Source of the DNA: Frigoribacterium sp. PvP032
GTDB taxonomy: Bacteria; Actinomycetota; Actinomycetes; Actinomycetales; Microbacteriaceae
DNA length: 64,000 bases
Assembly (NCBI RefSeq): GCF_017833035.1
Contig: NZ_JAFIBM010000001.1
Coordinates: forward strand, 186,001 to 250,000
Reading direction: 5' to 3'
The position numbers and the translations under genes are program-made. The stretch's first letter is position 1, and each line of letters begins with the position of its first letter. The notes beneath the pieces were generated by a model, which worked only from the letters and a program-made list of their open reading frames with translations, searched no databases and was not told where the DNA came from. This document shows positions 18,821 to 29,541 of this stretch, one piece after another.

Positions 18821-19084
18821 ATGGCTGCAGACAAGAACCCCACCTCGAAGCCCGCCCGCGCCCGCGCGGACCGCTCCGCCGAGGCGCGCCCCGCGGCCGA
18901 CGCCCCGAACCCGGTGTGGTTCAAGCCGGTCATGTTCGGCTTCATGCTGATCGGCCTCGCCTGGATCGTCGTCTTCTACGTCAGCCAGAGCGCCCTGCCG
19001 ATCGGCTCGCTCGGCTCGTGGAACATCCTCATCGGCTTCGGGATCATGTTCATCGGGTTCCTGATGACCACCCGCTGGCGCTGA
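18821..19084 (+). CDS. crgA: Cell division protein CrgA
   Basis: The 87-residue protein has a basic, disordered N-terminus, then two membrane helices: KPVMFGFMLIGLAWIVVFYVSQ (about residues 32-52) and WNILIGFGIMFIGFLMTT near the end. The intervening SALPIGSLGSWN and the terminal TTRWR fit CrgA. CrgA localises to the septum and helps recruit division proteins including FtsQ, FtsI and CwsA. I take the ATG 18821, which has AGGA eight bases upstream, over the ATG nine bases earlier. It is divergent from srtE. Confidence 0.95.
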   Translation: MAADKNPTSKPARARADRSAEARPAADAPNPVWFKPVMFGFMLIGLAWIVVFYVSQSALPIGSLGSWNILIGFGIMFIGFLMTTRWR

Positions 19085-19157
19085 GGACGGCCCTGCTCCG
19101 CCAGGTCCCTGCGGCTCGAACAGGCGTTCGCACTTACACGGCTGTAACTATCCCCAC

Positions 19158-19190
19158 TGTGGACAACCCTGTGGACAACTCGGTGGAGAA
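19158..19190. promoter_or_regulatory. DnaA-box array in 12-bp tandem register
   Basis: Two perfect actinobacterial DnaA boxes (TGTGGACAA, reverse of TTGTCCACA) start at 19158 and 19170, and a degenerate third (GGTGGAGAA) starts at 19182. The spacing is exactly 12 bp, so the region is a short tandem repeat. It lies between crgA and its terminator, about 12 kb from oriC. Confidence 0.6.
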
Positions 19191-19219
19191 CATCGGCCGC
19201 TGAGAACCGCCAGCTGCGA

Positions 19220-19263
19220 CGACGAAGGAGGCGGCACCCAGGTGGGTGCCGCCTCCTTCGTCG
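19220..19263. terminator. Bidirectional terminator between crgA and rhomboid gene
   Basis: The arms 19220-19239 and 19244-19263 are perfectly complementary over 20 bp with an AGGT loop. It serves two converging genes. No long T-run follows, which is usual for high-G+C terminators. Confidence 0.85.
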
Positions 19264-19296
19264 TGCCTGACCAGCGTCAGGAACCCGCTGGCCGTG

Positions 19297-20142
19297 TCAG
19301 AGGAAGCCGAGGTACATCGCCGACCGTCCGAGAACGATCAGCAGGCAGATCGCGCCGATGGCCACGAGGCCCGCGGTCTGCACCCGTGCCTTGGAGCGGT
19401 GCCGTGTCTTCGTGAACAGGAACGCCACGAGGGCACCCACGACCAGCCCGCCGAGGTGCGCCTGCCACGAGATGTTCGGCGAGACGAAGCCGATGGCGAG
19501 GTTGATGCCCAGCAGCACGAGCAGCTGCACGCCGTTCGAGCCGCCGAGGCTGCGGGCGATCACGAAGAAAGCCGCCATCAGGCCGAAGATCGCCCCCGAG
19601 GCACCCACCACGGGAGTGGTCGGCGACAGGAGCGTCACCGCCGCCGCGCCGCCCAGGCCGCTGATGAAGTAGAGCGCCGCGTAGCGAGCCCTGCCCAGCG
19701 TCCGTTCGAGCTGCGCCCCGAAGATGTACAGCGCGTACATGTTGAAGAGGATGTGCAGCACGCTGCCGTGGGTGAACATCGAGGTGACGATGCGCCACGG
19801 CTCGGTCAGCGCGATCGGCGCGAAGTACGAGAACGCCGAGCTGACGACACCGCCAGTGAGCACCTGCGCGAGGTACACGAGCACGCTCACGCCGATGAGG
19901 CCGTAGGTCACGACCGGGGCCCCGCCGCGCGACGCGCTCCGGATGCTGCCCATGACCCGCGGCTGCACGCGCGGTGCCGAGGCCTGGGCCTCACGCACGC
20001 ACTCGGGGCAGTGCACCCCCACCGCGGCCGGGGTCTGGCACTGGCCGCAGATGGTGCGGCCACAGCGCTGGCAGAGCACGAAGCTCTGCCTGTCGGGGTG
20101 CCGGTAGCAGTAGTTCGCTGCGTCGGCGGGGACCTGTGTCAC
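19297..20142 (-). CDS. Rhomboid family intramembrane serine protease with N-terminal zinc-binding module
   Basis: The 281-residue protein begins at GTG 20142, directly after the cyclophilin stop. Residues 1-55 contain a Cys/His cluster (CYRHPDRQS, CQRCGRTICGQCQ, VHCPECV), a B-box-like zinc module common in actinobacterial rhomboids. Six or so membrane helices follow, with the catalytic Ser in GASGAIFGLMAAF and the catalytic His in AHLGGLVVGALVA. The HG/N motif region (FTHGSVLHILFNMYAL) is also present. Rhomboids cleave transmembrane substrates; the substrate here is unknown. Confidence 0.92.
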   Translation of the reverse strand: MTQVPADAANYCYRHPDRQSFVLCQRCGRTICGQCQTPAAVGVHCPECVREAQASAPRVQPRVMGSIRSASRGGAPVVTYGLIGVSVLVYLAQVLTGGVVSSAFSYFAPIALTEPWRIVTSMFTHGSVLHILFNMYALYIFGAQLERTLGRARYAALYFISGLGGAAAVTLLSPTTPVVGASGAIFGLMAAFFVIARSLGGSNGVQLLVLLGINLAIGFVSPNISWQAHLGGLVVGALVAFLFTKTRHRSKARVQTAGLVAIGAICLLIVLGRSAMYLGFL

Positions 20143-20682
20143 CTAGACCTCGTCGATGGTGACGCTCTCGATCACGACGTCCTCGAGGGGCTTGTCGCGC
20201 GCGTCGGTGGGGACGCCCTCGATGGCGTCGACGACCTTCTTGGACTCGTCGTCGGCGACGACGCCGAAGATGGTGTGCTTGCCCTGGAGCCAGGGAGTCG
20301 CGACCGTCGTGATGAAGAACTGCGAGCCGTTGGTGCCGCGGCCGCCCTGCTTGCCGGCGTTCGCCATGGCGAGCACGTAGGGCTCGCCGAAGGTGAGCTC
20401 GGGGTGGATCTCGTCGTCGAACTGGTAGCCGGGGCCGCCGATGCCCTGGCCGAGCGGGTCGCCGCCCTGGAGCATGAAGTCCTTGATGATGCGGTGGAAC
20501 ACGACGCCGTCGTAGAGGCGATCGGTGCTGACCTTGCCCGTGGAGGGGTGGGTCCACTCGATGGTGCCGGTCGCGAGACCGGTGAAGTTGGCGACGGTCT
20601 TGGGTGCGTGGTCGCCGAAGAGGTTCACGGTGATGGTGCCGTGGTTGGTCTTGATGGTGGCGACAGCAGTGTGCGTAGACAT
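20143..20682 (-). CDS. ppiA: Peptidyl-prolyl cis-trans isomerase, cyclophilin type
   Basis: The 179-residue cyclophilin starts at ATG 20682 (MSTHTAVATIKTNHG); a longer frame adds ten non-conserved residues. The catalytic core is seen in VVFHRIIKDFMLQGGDP (Arg and Phe of the active site), LAMANAGKQGGRGTNGSQFFIT and the Trp in the PWLQGKHTIFGVV loop. There is no signal peptide, so it is cytoplasmic. It accelerates proline isomerisation during folding. The gene lies between tRNA-Ala/Ile and the rhomboid gene, a common order in Micrococcales near gyrA. Confidence 0.93.
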   Translation of the reverse strand: MSTHTAVATIKTNHGTITVNLFGDHAPKTVANFTGLATGTIEWTHPSTGKVSTDRLYDGVVFHRIIKDFMLQGGDPLGQGIGGPGYQFDDEIHPELTFGEPYVLAMANAGKQGGRGTNGSQFFITTVATPWLQGKHTIFGVVADDESKKVVDAIEGVPTDARDKPLEDVVIESVTIDEV

Positions 20683-20820
20683 GCGGCCATTCTCCCACAG
20701 GGGCATCCTCACCTCAGCGGGTGCCCAGCGAGCGCGGTGTTACCTGCCAGGAAGCCTCGTGCCAGACTGGGAGGCCAGCATCGAACCGAGCCGTTGCCTA
20801 CTAGTCGTTGGAGGAACACT

Positions 20821-21366
20821 GTGGCCCTGTCACGCAAGCAGAAGAAAGAACTGAAGAAGTTCAAGAAGCACGCGTTCGACGTGTGGTCGGAGCAGCGTGA
20901 GGTCGTCAGCCACGCAGGCAAGGTCATCGGCGACGCCCGCGACCACGGCGTCCGCTACGCCAACAAGAACGTCACGCCGCGCATCAAGCACGCCGTCGAC
21001 CAGAACGTCCGTCCGGCCGTCTCCCAGGGCCTCTCGGCCGGCAGCCACGCCGCGACCGTCGCCCAGGACCGACTGAAGCACGACGTCTACCCGGCCCTCT
21101 CCTCTTACTTCGGCGGTCTCGACCTGGTCAACGACCCCAAGGTGAAGAAGGCCGTCAAGAAGGCCAAGAAGCAGGGCGGCAAGTTCGCCTCGCAGGCGTC
21201 GAATTACGCCCCCACCAAGAAGAAGTCGGGCCCCGGCGTCGGCGGCGTGCTGCTGATCGGCCTCGGCCTGGTCGCGCTCGGCGGCCTGGTCTTCGCGGCG
21301 GTGCAGACGCTCCGCGCCGACGACGAGCTCTGGGTCGCCGACGACGACGCCGACACCAAGGCCTAG
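20821..21366 (+). CDS. Lys-rich protein with C-terminal membrane helix, unknown function
   Basis: A GTG at 20821 with GGAGGA about eight bases upstream opens a 181-residue protein. The N-terminus is strongly basic (SRKQKKELKKFKKHAFDVW), the middle is amphipathic with His/Asp-rich helices and a KKAVKKAKKQGGK patch, and one membrane helix occurs at about residues 143-165, followed by an acidic tail ending DDDADTKA. The layout suggests a cytoplasmic, possibly nucleic-acid or membrane-surface-binding domain anchored by its C-terminus. I do not recognise the family. The good ribosome site and neighbour-like codon use support it as real. Confidence 0.75.
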   Translation: MALSRKQKKELKKFKKHAFDVWSEQREVVSHAGKVIGDARDHGVRYANKNVTPRIKHAVDQNVRPAVSQGLSAGSHAATVAQDRLKHDVYPALSSYFGGLDLVNDPKVKKAVKKAKKQGGKFASQASNYAPTKKKSGPGVGGVLLIGLGLVALGGLVFAAVQTLRADDELWVADDDADTKA

Positions 21367-21494
21367 TCACACCCGCACCTCGCACCTCGCACCACCTCGC
21401 AGGGCCCGTCTCCACCCGGAGACGGGCCCTTCGCGCATCCCCCGCCCGCGCCTCCTTGCCTGCCGCGTCTCGTGCTGCGCAAGCGGCCAGCTGC

Positions 21495-21566
21495 TCGAGG
21501 GCGGGTGATCCGGGTCGAGGGCGGGTCGCCCACGACCCGCCCTCGAGCCGAAAGACCCGCCCTCGA
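21495..21566. repeat. Four 12-mers at 20-bp phase with central inversion
   Basis: TCGAGGGCGGGT starts at 21495 and 21515, and its exact reverse complement starts at 21535 and 21555. All spacers are eight bases long but differ in sequence, so the array is a nested palindrome with two-helical-turn periodicity. Confidence 0.85.
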
Positions 21567-21727
21567 CGATCGTCACGCTCCGCGCCCGCCCGATACGACG
21601 GGTACGACGGCAGCCCGGTCCATCGACGGTCTCGCGCGGTTCGTGGTTCCGGGGGCGCGCCTGCGGAACTCGCGCGCTCGCTCGGATTCGATGGGCGCAT
21701 CTCAGGGACGTTCCCTCGCCCCGCACT

Positions 21728-21825
21728 GTTCAGGAGGCGCGAGTCACGAAGTCCTGATCGGTGCACGACTCAGGACTGAGACTCCTGCCCCCGCGCAGTT
21801 CAGGCCTCACACTCCTGAACGGGGA
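21728..21825. repeat. 98-bp intergenic repeat, copy B
   Basis: This copy has the same length and the same order of TCAGGA/TCCTGA half-sites as copies A and C. The central block GTGCACGACTCAGGACT is identical, while flanking bases differ. It is in the same orientation as copies A and C. Confidence 0.8.
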
Positions 21826-21912
21826 GCTCCGCAAGCCCCAACAGGTCGGCTCGTCGCCCCTGACGCCCCGCGCCCACACTCGCACAGCGCAGGCCGGCCG
21901 GCCGGGCTCGTG

Positions 21913-22010
21913 ATTCAGGACGCGCGCCTGCGGAAGTCCTGATTCGTGCACGACTCAGGACTCAGACTCCTGCCCCCGCGCAACTCAGGCCCGAACCTCC
22001 TGAATGAGGA
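21913..22010. repeat. 98-bp intergenic repeat, copy C
   Basis: This copy starts 185 bp after copy B starts. It shares ACTCCTGCCCCCGCGCA with copy B and the GTGCACGACTCAGGACTCA block with copy A. It ends just before the tandem hairpins at 22021. Confidence 0.8.
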
Positions 22011-22020
22011 GCCGCTCCCA

Positions 22021-22102
22021 CGGCAACGAGCGAAGCGACGTTGCGCCCCACGGCAACGAGCGAAGCGACGTTGCGCGCGGCGACGAGCGAAGCGACGTCG
22101 CC
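22021..22102. repeat. Three tandem GAGCGAAGC hairpin units
   Basis: Units at 22021-22045 and 22051-22075 are identical with a 30-bp period; a third at 22079-22102 differs. In each, six-base arms (GCAACG with CGTTGC, or GCGACG with CGTCGC) surround a GCGAAGC mini-hairpin sequence. The third unit changes A-T to G-C in the stem at matching positions. Confidence 0.8.
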
Positions 22103-22240
22103 TGCTCCGCAGGCGGCTGTACCGTGGCGGTCGGCGGAGCCGACACGCTGCGCCGCAGCAGCGGCGGCGCAGCCAGACGAGCACGACGAGATGTCCGCGC
22201 GAGCGAACGAAGTGCGCGAACAGGAGAAGCCGATATCGAG

Positions 22241-22313
22241 TGGAGCCTAGGAGAATCGAACTCCTGACATCCTGCTTGCAAAGCAGGCGCTCTACCAACT
22301 GAGCTAAGGCCCC
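22241..22313 (-). tRNA. tRNA-Ala (anticodon TGC)
   Basis: The minus strand reads a complete 73-base tRNA: acceptor GGGGCCT with AGGCTCC and discriminator A, D-arm AGCTCAGTTGGTAGAGC, anticodon loop TTTGCAA with anticodon TGC, and T-arm ending GTTCGATTC. The G-T pair at position 3-70 of the acceptor is the alanine identity element. CCA is not encoded. Confidence 0.96.
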
Positions 22314-22350
22314 GAGGTGCCGGGTGGACCCGTCGGACGACCTACGGGAG

Positions 22351-22424
22351 TGGGGCTAACAGGACTTGAACCTGTGACCTCTTCGTTATCAGCGAAGCGC
22401 TCTAACCGCCTGAGCTATAGCCCC
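22351..22424 (-). tRNA. tRNA-Ile (anticodon GAT)
   Basis: The minus strand reads a 74-base tRNA: acceptor GGGGCTA with TAGCCCC and discriminator A, D-arm AGCTCAGGCGGTTAGAGC, anticodon GAT in CTGATAA, and T-arm GGTTCAAGTCC. It precedes tRNA-Ala by 37 bases in the direction of transcription, the usual Ile-Ala pair downstream of gyrA in actinobacteria. Confidence 0.96.
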
Positions 22425-22495
22425 CGGACCGTCGTAAAGCCTACAGCACCACGACGGAGATGACGAATCGGCCGCGGGGGCCGATCCGACCCGGA

Positions 22496-22903
22496 TCAGT
22501 TGTTCGTGAAGCCGACCAGGAGGCCGCCGGTGACGCGGACGCTCAGGTTGTAGAGCACGGCGACGACGGCGCCGAGCACGGTGCCCACCACGACGTTCAG
22601 CACGGCGACGACGATCGAGAACAGCATGACCTGGCCGACGTTGAAGCTGTCCTGGATGGTGAAGTTCTGGTCGCCCAGGATGTCGCGGAGCACCTGGTCG
22701 AGGTCGTTGAAGATGCCGGTCTGGTTGAGGATCAGCCAGATCAGGAACGTCGCCACGACCGTGACGATCCCGAGCGCGACGGCGATCAGGAACGACAGCT
22801 TCACCACGGACCAGAAGTCGATGTAGACGAGCTTGAGGCGCACCTGCTTGGTGCCGGACGGGCGAGCGGTCTTGCGCTGAAGCTTCTCGGCGACGCTACT
22901 CAT
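22496..22903 (-). CDS. DUF3566 membrane protein
   Basis: The 135-residue protein has a basic N-terminus ([21 protein letters not shown]), then two long membrane segments: [27 protein letters not shown] (around residues 35-60) and a Gly/Val-rich segment in the C-terminal half (about residues 88-115). This fits DUF3566, found immediately downstream of gyrA throughout actinobacteria. Its start overlaps the gyrA stop by eight bases. The function is not established; synteny with gyrase suggests a link to chromosome or envelope biology but nothing in the sequence proves it. Confidence 0.88.
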   Translation of the reverse strand: MSSVAEKLQRKTARPSGTKQVRLKLVYIDFWSVVKLSFLIAVALGIVTVVATFLIWLILNQTGIFNDLDQVLRDILGDQNFTIQDSFNVGQVMLFSIVVAVLNVVVGTVLGAVVAVLYNLSVRVTGGLLVGFTNN

Positions 22904-25568
22904 TGATCGGTTCCTCTCCGGTGCTGCTGTCGTCGGCCGTGGCCTCGTCGGCGCCCGTGGCGGGCTCGACGGCGTCGATCACGTCTCCGGGGCTGACTGC
23001 GGGCACGGCGTCGTTGTCGCCGACGGCGTCGATGACGGCCTCGTCGGACGGTGCCACGAGGTTGCGCTCAGTGTTGCGCGCCAGTGCGATGATGCGGTCG
23101 TCGGCGGCGAACCGGGCGAAGACGACACCCATGGTGTCACGCCCCTTCGCCGGTACCTCGGCCACGGCAGAACGTACCACCTTGCCGCTCGAGAGCACGA
23201 CGAGCACCTCGTCGTCGTCGCCGACGATGAGGGCGCCGGCCAGGTCTCCCCTGGCCTCGGCGAGCTTCGCGACCTTGATGCCGAGCCCGCCGCGGTTCTG
23301 GACGCGGTACTGGTCGGCGCCGGTGCGCTTGGCGTAGCCGCCCTCGGTGACGACGAAGACGTAGCCCGCGTCGTCGGCCACGGAGGCGGACAGCAGCGTG
23401 TCGCCCTCGCGGAAGGTCATGCCCTTGACACCCGACGTCGAGCGGCCCATCGGGCGCAGCGAGTCGTTGGTGGCCGTGAACCGCAGCGACATGCCGTGCC
23501 GCGACACCAGCAGCAGGTCGTCGCTCTCGTCGACGAGCAGGGCCGAGACGAGCTCGTCGTCGTCGCGGAGGTTGATCGCGATGATGCCGCCCGTGCGGTT
23601 CGTGTCGTACTCGGTCAGGGCCGTCTTCTTGATGAGGCCGTCGCGGGTCGCGAGCACGAGGTACTGCGCGACCTCGTAGTCGCGGATGTCGAGCACCTGC
23701 GAGATCGACTCGTCCGGCTGCATGGCGAGCAGGTTCGCGACGTGCTGTCCCTTGGCGTCGCGTCCCGCCTCCTGCAGCTCGTAGGTCTTGGCCCGGTAGA
23801 CCCGGCCCTTGTCCGTGAGGAACAGGAGCCAGTGGTGCGTCGTGGTGACGAAGAAGTGGTCGACGACGTCGTCGGCCCGGAGCTGCGCGCCGCGCACGCC
23901 CTTGCCGCCTCGGTGCTGGCTGCGGTAGTTGTCGCTGCGCGTGCGCTTCACGTAGCCGCCGCGGGTGATGGTGACGACCATCTCCTCCTCGGGGATCAGG
24001 TCCTCGACGCTCATGTCGCCGTCGAAGCCGAACATGATCTCCGTGCGCCGGTCGTCGCCGAACTTGTCGGTGATCTCGCGCAGCTCGTCGCTGACGATCG
24101 TGCGCTGGCGCTCGGGCTTGGCGAGGATGTCCTTGTAGTCGGCGATCTCGCGCTCGAGCTTGTCCGCGTCGTCCTGGATCTTCTGGCGCTCGAGGGCGGC
24201 GAGGCGGCGCAGCTGGAGGTTGAGGATCGCGGAGGCCTGGACCTCGTCGACGTCCAGCAGGTCCATCAGGCCCGTGCGCGCCTCCTCGACCGTGGGCGAA
24301 CGACGGATGAGCGCGATGACCTCGTCGAGGGCGTCGAGCGCCTTCAGGTAGCCGCGGAGGATGTGCGCGTCCGCCTCGGCCTTGCGCAGGCGGAACTGCG
24401 TGCGCCGCACGATGACGTCGATCTGGTGCGCGACCCAGGCGGAGATGAAGCCGTCGAGCGCGAGCGTGCGGGGCACGCCGTCGACGATGGCGAGCATGTT
24501 CGCGCCGAAGTTCTCCTGCAGGGAGGTGTGCTTGTACAGGTTGTTCAGGACGACCTTGGCGACGGCGTCGCGCTTCAGCACGATGACGAGTCGCTGGCCG
24601 GTGCGGCCAGAGGTCTCGTCGCGGATGTCGGCGATCCCGCCGATGCGGCCGTCCTTGACGAGCTCGGCGATCTTGATCGCGAGGTTGTCGGGGTTGACCT
24701 GGTAGGGCAGCTCGGTGACGACGAGGCAGGTGCGGCCCTGGATCTCCTCCACGTTGACGACCGCGCGCATCGTGATCGAGCCACGGCCCGTGCGGTAGGC
24801 GTCCTGGATGCCGCGGACGCCGAGGATCTGCGCGCCGGTGGGGAAGTCGGGCCCCTTGATGCGCTCCATCAGCGCCTCGAGCAGCTCTTCGCGGGAGGCC
24901 TCGGGGTGGGCCAGCGACCACTGGGCGCCCTCGGCGACCTCGCGGAGGTTGTGCGGCGGGATGTTCGTAGCCATGCCGACGGCGATGCCGACGGAGCCGT
25001 TGACGAGGAGGTTCGGGAAACGTGCCGGGAGGATGGCCGGCTCCTGGGTGCGACCGTCGTAGTTGTCCTGGAAGTCGACGGTGTCCTCGTCGATGTCGCG
25101 GACCATCTCGAGGGCGAGCGGCGCCATCTTCGTCTCGGTGTACCGGGGGGCGGCGGCGCCGTCGTTGCCGGGCGAGCCGAAATTGCCCTGCCCGAGGGCC
25201 AGCGGGTAGCGGAGGCTCCACGGCTGGACCAGCCGCACGAGGGCGTCGTAGATCGCCGTGTCGCCGTGGGGGTGGAACTGGCCCATGACGTCGCCGACGA
25301 CGCGCGAGCACTTCGAGAACGCCCGGTCGGGCCGGTAGCCGCCGTCGTACATCGCGTAGATCACGCGACGGTGGACCGGCTTCAGGCCGTCTCGCACCTC
25401 GGGGAGCGCACGGCCGACGATGACGCTCATCGCGTAGTCGAGGTACGAGCGCTGCATCTCGAGCTGGAGGTCGACCTGCTCGATGCTGTCGCGCTTGACC
25501 GCCGCGGGGAACGCGGTGGTGCCCTCGGCGTCGGTGCCCTCGGGGGTGTCGTTCGGCTCGTCGGCCAT
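22896..25568 (-). CDS. gyrA: DNA gyrase subunit A
   Basis: The 890-residue subunit has an acidic N-terminal extension of about 30 residues, then the breakage-reunion domain with [14 protein letters not shown] near residue 55. The catalytic Tyr is in APRYTE (about residue 143). The quinolone-resistance region reads [10 protein letters not shown], with Thr at about residue 104 in the position of E. coli Ser83 and Asp at about 108 for Asp87. The C-terminal domain has the GyrA-box-like blades ([20 protein letters not shown]) that wrap DNA. An acidic tail ends the protein. It forms the A2B2 gyrase with the upstream gyrB product and introduces negative supercoils. Confidence 0.98.
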   Translation of the reverse strand: MADEPNDTPEGTDAEGTTAFPAAVKRDSIEQVDLQLEMQRSYLDYAMSVIVGRALPEVRDGLKPVHRRVIYAMYDGGYRPDRAFSKCSRVVGDVMGQFHPHGDTAIYDALVRLVQPWSLRYPLALGQGNFGSPGNDGAAAPRYTETKMAPLALEMVRDIDEDTVDFQDNYDGRTQEPAILPARFPNLLVNGSVGIAVGMATNIPPHNLREVAEGAQWSLAHPEASREELLEALMERIKGPDFPTGAQILGVRGIQDAYRTGRGSITMRAVVNVEEIQGRTCLVVTELPYQVNPDNLAIKIAELVKDGRIGGIADIRDETSGRTGQRLVIVLKRDAVAKVVLNNLYKHTSLQENFGANMLAIVDGVPRTLALDGFISAWVAHQIDVIVRRTQFRLRKAEADAHILRGYLKALDALDEVIALIRRSPTVEEARTGLMDLLDVDEVQASAILNLQLRRLAALERQKIQDDADKLEREIADYKDILAKPERQRTIVSDELREITDKFGDDRRTEIMFGFDGDMSVEDLIPEEEMVVTITRGGYVKRTRSDNYRSQHRGGKGVRGAQLRADDVVDHFFVTTTHHWLLFLTDKGRVYRAKTYELQEAGRDAKGQHVANLLAMQPDESISQVLDIRDYEVAQYLVLATRDGLIKKTALTEYDTNRTGGIIAINLRDDDELVSALLVDESDDLLLVSRHGMSLRFTATNDSLRPMGRSTSGVKGMTFREGDTLLSASVADDAGYVFVVTEGGYAKRTGADQYRVQNRGGLGIKVAKLAEARGDLAGALIVGDDDEVLVVLSSGKVVRSAVAEVPAKGRDTMGVVFARFAADDRIIALARNTERNLVAPSDEAVIDAVGDNDAVPAVSPGDVIDAVEPATGADEATADDSSTGEEPINE

Positions 25569-25645
25569 GATTCTCCGTCTGTCGTGGTCTGCCCCGGTGT
25601 CCTCCGCGGGGCGCGGGCGTGCCCCGGCTCAGCCGGGGTCACGCG

Positions 25646-27775
<2,130 letters not shown>

Positions 27776-27784
27776 TCACCCTCC

Positions 27785-28354
27785 CTAGCCGTAGGTATCG
27801 CGAGGGCCACGCCCTGGGACCGATCTGGGGCCGCGTTTCCAGGACGGGGCGTTGGGTGCCAAGAAACGCACCGACTGGATGCCCGCGTCGGGGTACCGCT
27901 GGACGATGGTCGTCGTCACCGTCCCGCGCATCAGCCGGAGCTGCGTCGCCCAGGCCGTCGAGTCGCACTGCACCGTCAGGGTGCCGTCGTCGATCGACAC
28001 CGGGTGCGAGTGCGCGGAGAGCTCGTCGCCGACCATGTCGGGCCACGCCGCCATCAGGTCGGACTGCGCCAGGGGCGACTTCCAGCCCATCTCGGTCGTG
28101 ACGCTCGCGAGCACGTCGGCGATCCCCCGCGGCTCGCGGCCTGTGCCGAACGGCTGGCTCGGCGAGCCGAGCTTGATCGCTTTGCGCCGACGGCCGTCGC
28201 GCGACCGCCCGTTCGGGTCGCCGAAGACGCGACGGAACCTCAGGTAGACCCGCTGCGCCTCGTCGTCGGGCAGGGGCTCGGGGGGCGCAGGAGGCGGCGG
28301 TCCCGTCGTCGAGGAGGGCGCCTCCTCCGCGGGTCGGTCGTCGTCACCGCTCAC
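27785..28354 (-). CDS. dciA: DUF721/DciA family protein, predicted replicative helicase loader
   Basis: The GTG at 28354 overlaps the recF stop by four bases and gives 189 residues. After an acidic, Pro-rich N-terminus, the C-terminal domain (about residues 90-175) reads ADVLASVTTEMGWKSPLAQSDLMAAWPDMVGDELSAHSHP-like positions with L-V-Q-C-D-S-T-A-W-A-T-Q-L, which matches DUF721 (split here; see residues 90-150). This is the position of mycobacterial Rv0004, which belongs to the DciA family that loads the DnaB replicative helicase in bacteria lacking DnaC or DnaI. No DnaC or DnaI is seen here. The assignment to helicase loading follows from family knowledge. Confidence 0.85.
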   Translation of the reverse strand: MSGDDDRPAEEAPSSTTGPPPPAPPEPLPDDEAQRVYLRFRRVFGDPNGRSRDGRRRKAIKLGSPSQPFGTGREPRGIADVLASVTTEMGWKSPLAQSDLMAAWPDMVGDELSAHSHPVSIDDGTLTVQCDSTAWATQLRLMRGTVTTTIVQRYPDAGIQSVRFLAPNAPSWKRGPRSVPGRGPRDTYG

Positions 28355-29526
28355 GACTCGACGTCCTCGACGTCCTCGACGATGGTGCCCGCCGAGATGC
28401 GCACCGTGTGCGCCGCCAGCCGGTCGGGCACGTCCTCCTCGACGGCGGCGGTGATGAGCACCTGCTCGTAGTCGGCCACCGCGTCGGCGAGCCGCTCGCG
28501 TCGAGATCCGTCGAGCTCGGCGAAGACGTCGTCGAGCACGATGACGGGGTCGCCCGTGCTGGCGCCGGCGCGGACGACCGCTGCGGAGGCCAGCTTCAGG
28601 GCGAGGGCGAACGACCAGGACTCGCCGTGGCTCGCGTAGCCGCGGGCGGGGAGGCCGTTGAGCGAGAGGAAGAGGTCGTCGCGGTGCGGCCCGACCAGGG
28701 TGAGGCCGCGATCGAGCTCGCTGGGCCGGACCCGGCCGAGCGCCTCGCGGAACACGTCGGCGACCTCGGCCGGCGCCACCTGCTCGGTGGGCGCCTCCGG
28801 TGCCGGAGCGTCGTCGTCGACCGTCGCGCCCCGGATGCTCAGGACGGTCGAGAGACGTGCCGCGTGGTCCTCGCCCGCGACGGCGGCGTACGACCGTGCC
28901 ACCTCGGGGGCGAGATCTGCGACGAGCCTCTCGCGCGCGACGACGATCTCCGTGCCCAGCGCCACGAGGCGCTCGTCCCAGATGTCGAGGGTGCCGAGCT
29001 GACCTGCCTTGACGCCGGAGGCGCGGGCCGACTTGAGGAGGGTGTTGCGCTGACGGAGCACCCGGTCGTAGTCCGCCTGCACCCCGGCGAAGCGGGGCGC
29101 CCGGGTCACGAGCAGCTCGTCGAGGAACCGACGGCGACCCGAGGGCTCGCCGCGCACGAGCGCCAGGTCCTCTGGGGCGAAGAGCACGCTGGTGAAGTAG
29201 CGCGGCAGCTCGCGGGGCTTGATCGCGCTGCGGTTGACCTGGGCGCGGTTGGCGCCGGTGCGGTTGATCTGCACCTCGGCCAGGAGCTCGCGCCCCTCGG
29301 ACTCGAGACGGGCCCTCACGATCGCCGAGTCGGTGCCCTGCCGGATCATCGCCGCGTCGGACGACACCCGGTGCGACCCGAGGGTCGCGAGGTAGCCGAG
29401 CGACTCGACCAGGTTCGTCTTGCCCTGGCCGTTGCGGCCGACGAAGAGGTTGGGCCCGCGCGCGAGTGCGACTTCGGCGGAAGCGTAGTTCCGGAAGTCG
29501 GTCAGGCTCAGATGGAGTACTCGCAC
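28351..29526 (-). CDS. recF: DNA replication and repair protein RecF
   Basis: The 391-residue SMC-like ATPase opens with MRVLHLSLTDFRNYASAEV and the Walker A motif GRNGQGKTN near residue 33. The signature motif is in YASHGESWSFALALKLA and Walker B in DPVIVLDDVFAELD. RecF recognises gapped DNA and, with RecO and RecR, loads RecA. Length and position after dnaN match the family. The start at ATG/GTG 29526 is fixed by the conserved N-terminus, and its stop overlaps the dciA start. Confidence 0.96.
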   Translation of the reverse strand: MRVLHLSLTDFRNYASAEVALARGPNLFVGRNGQGKTNLVESLGYLATLGSHRVSSDAAMIRQGTDSAIVRARLESEGRELLAEVQINRTGANRAQVNRSAIKPRELPRYFTSVLFAPEDLALVRGEPSGRRRFLDELLVTRAPRFAGVQADYDRVLRQRNTLLKSARASGVKAGQLGTLDIWDERLVALGTEIVVARERLVADLAPEVARSYAAVAGEDHAARLSTVLSIRGATVDDDAPAPEAPTEQVAPAEVADVFREALGRVRPSELDRGLTLVGPHRDDLFLSLNGLPARGYASHGESWSFALALKLASAAVVRAGASTGDPVIVLDDVFAELDGSRRERLADAVADYEQVLITAAVEEDVPDRLAAHTVRISAGTIVEDVEDVES

Positions 29527-29541
29527 GCGGGCCGGAGGCGA

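Larger units (their letters stand above)
21367..22240. other. 874-base non-coding region rich in palindromic repeats
   Basis: I see no credible gene here. It holds a phased 12-mer array (21495-21566), two 98-bp repeat copies, three GCGAAGC-type hairpin units (22021-22102) and further dyads such as GCGC...GCGC at 22197-22216. It separates the Lys-rich membrane protein from the tRNA-Ala gene and looks like an accumulation site for small repeat elements. Confidence 0.75.

Noticed and set aside
21460-22110. CRISPR-like array
   Set aside because: Repeats are short, palindromic and of several unrelated types, with no regular 30-40 bp unique spacers and no cas genes.
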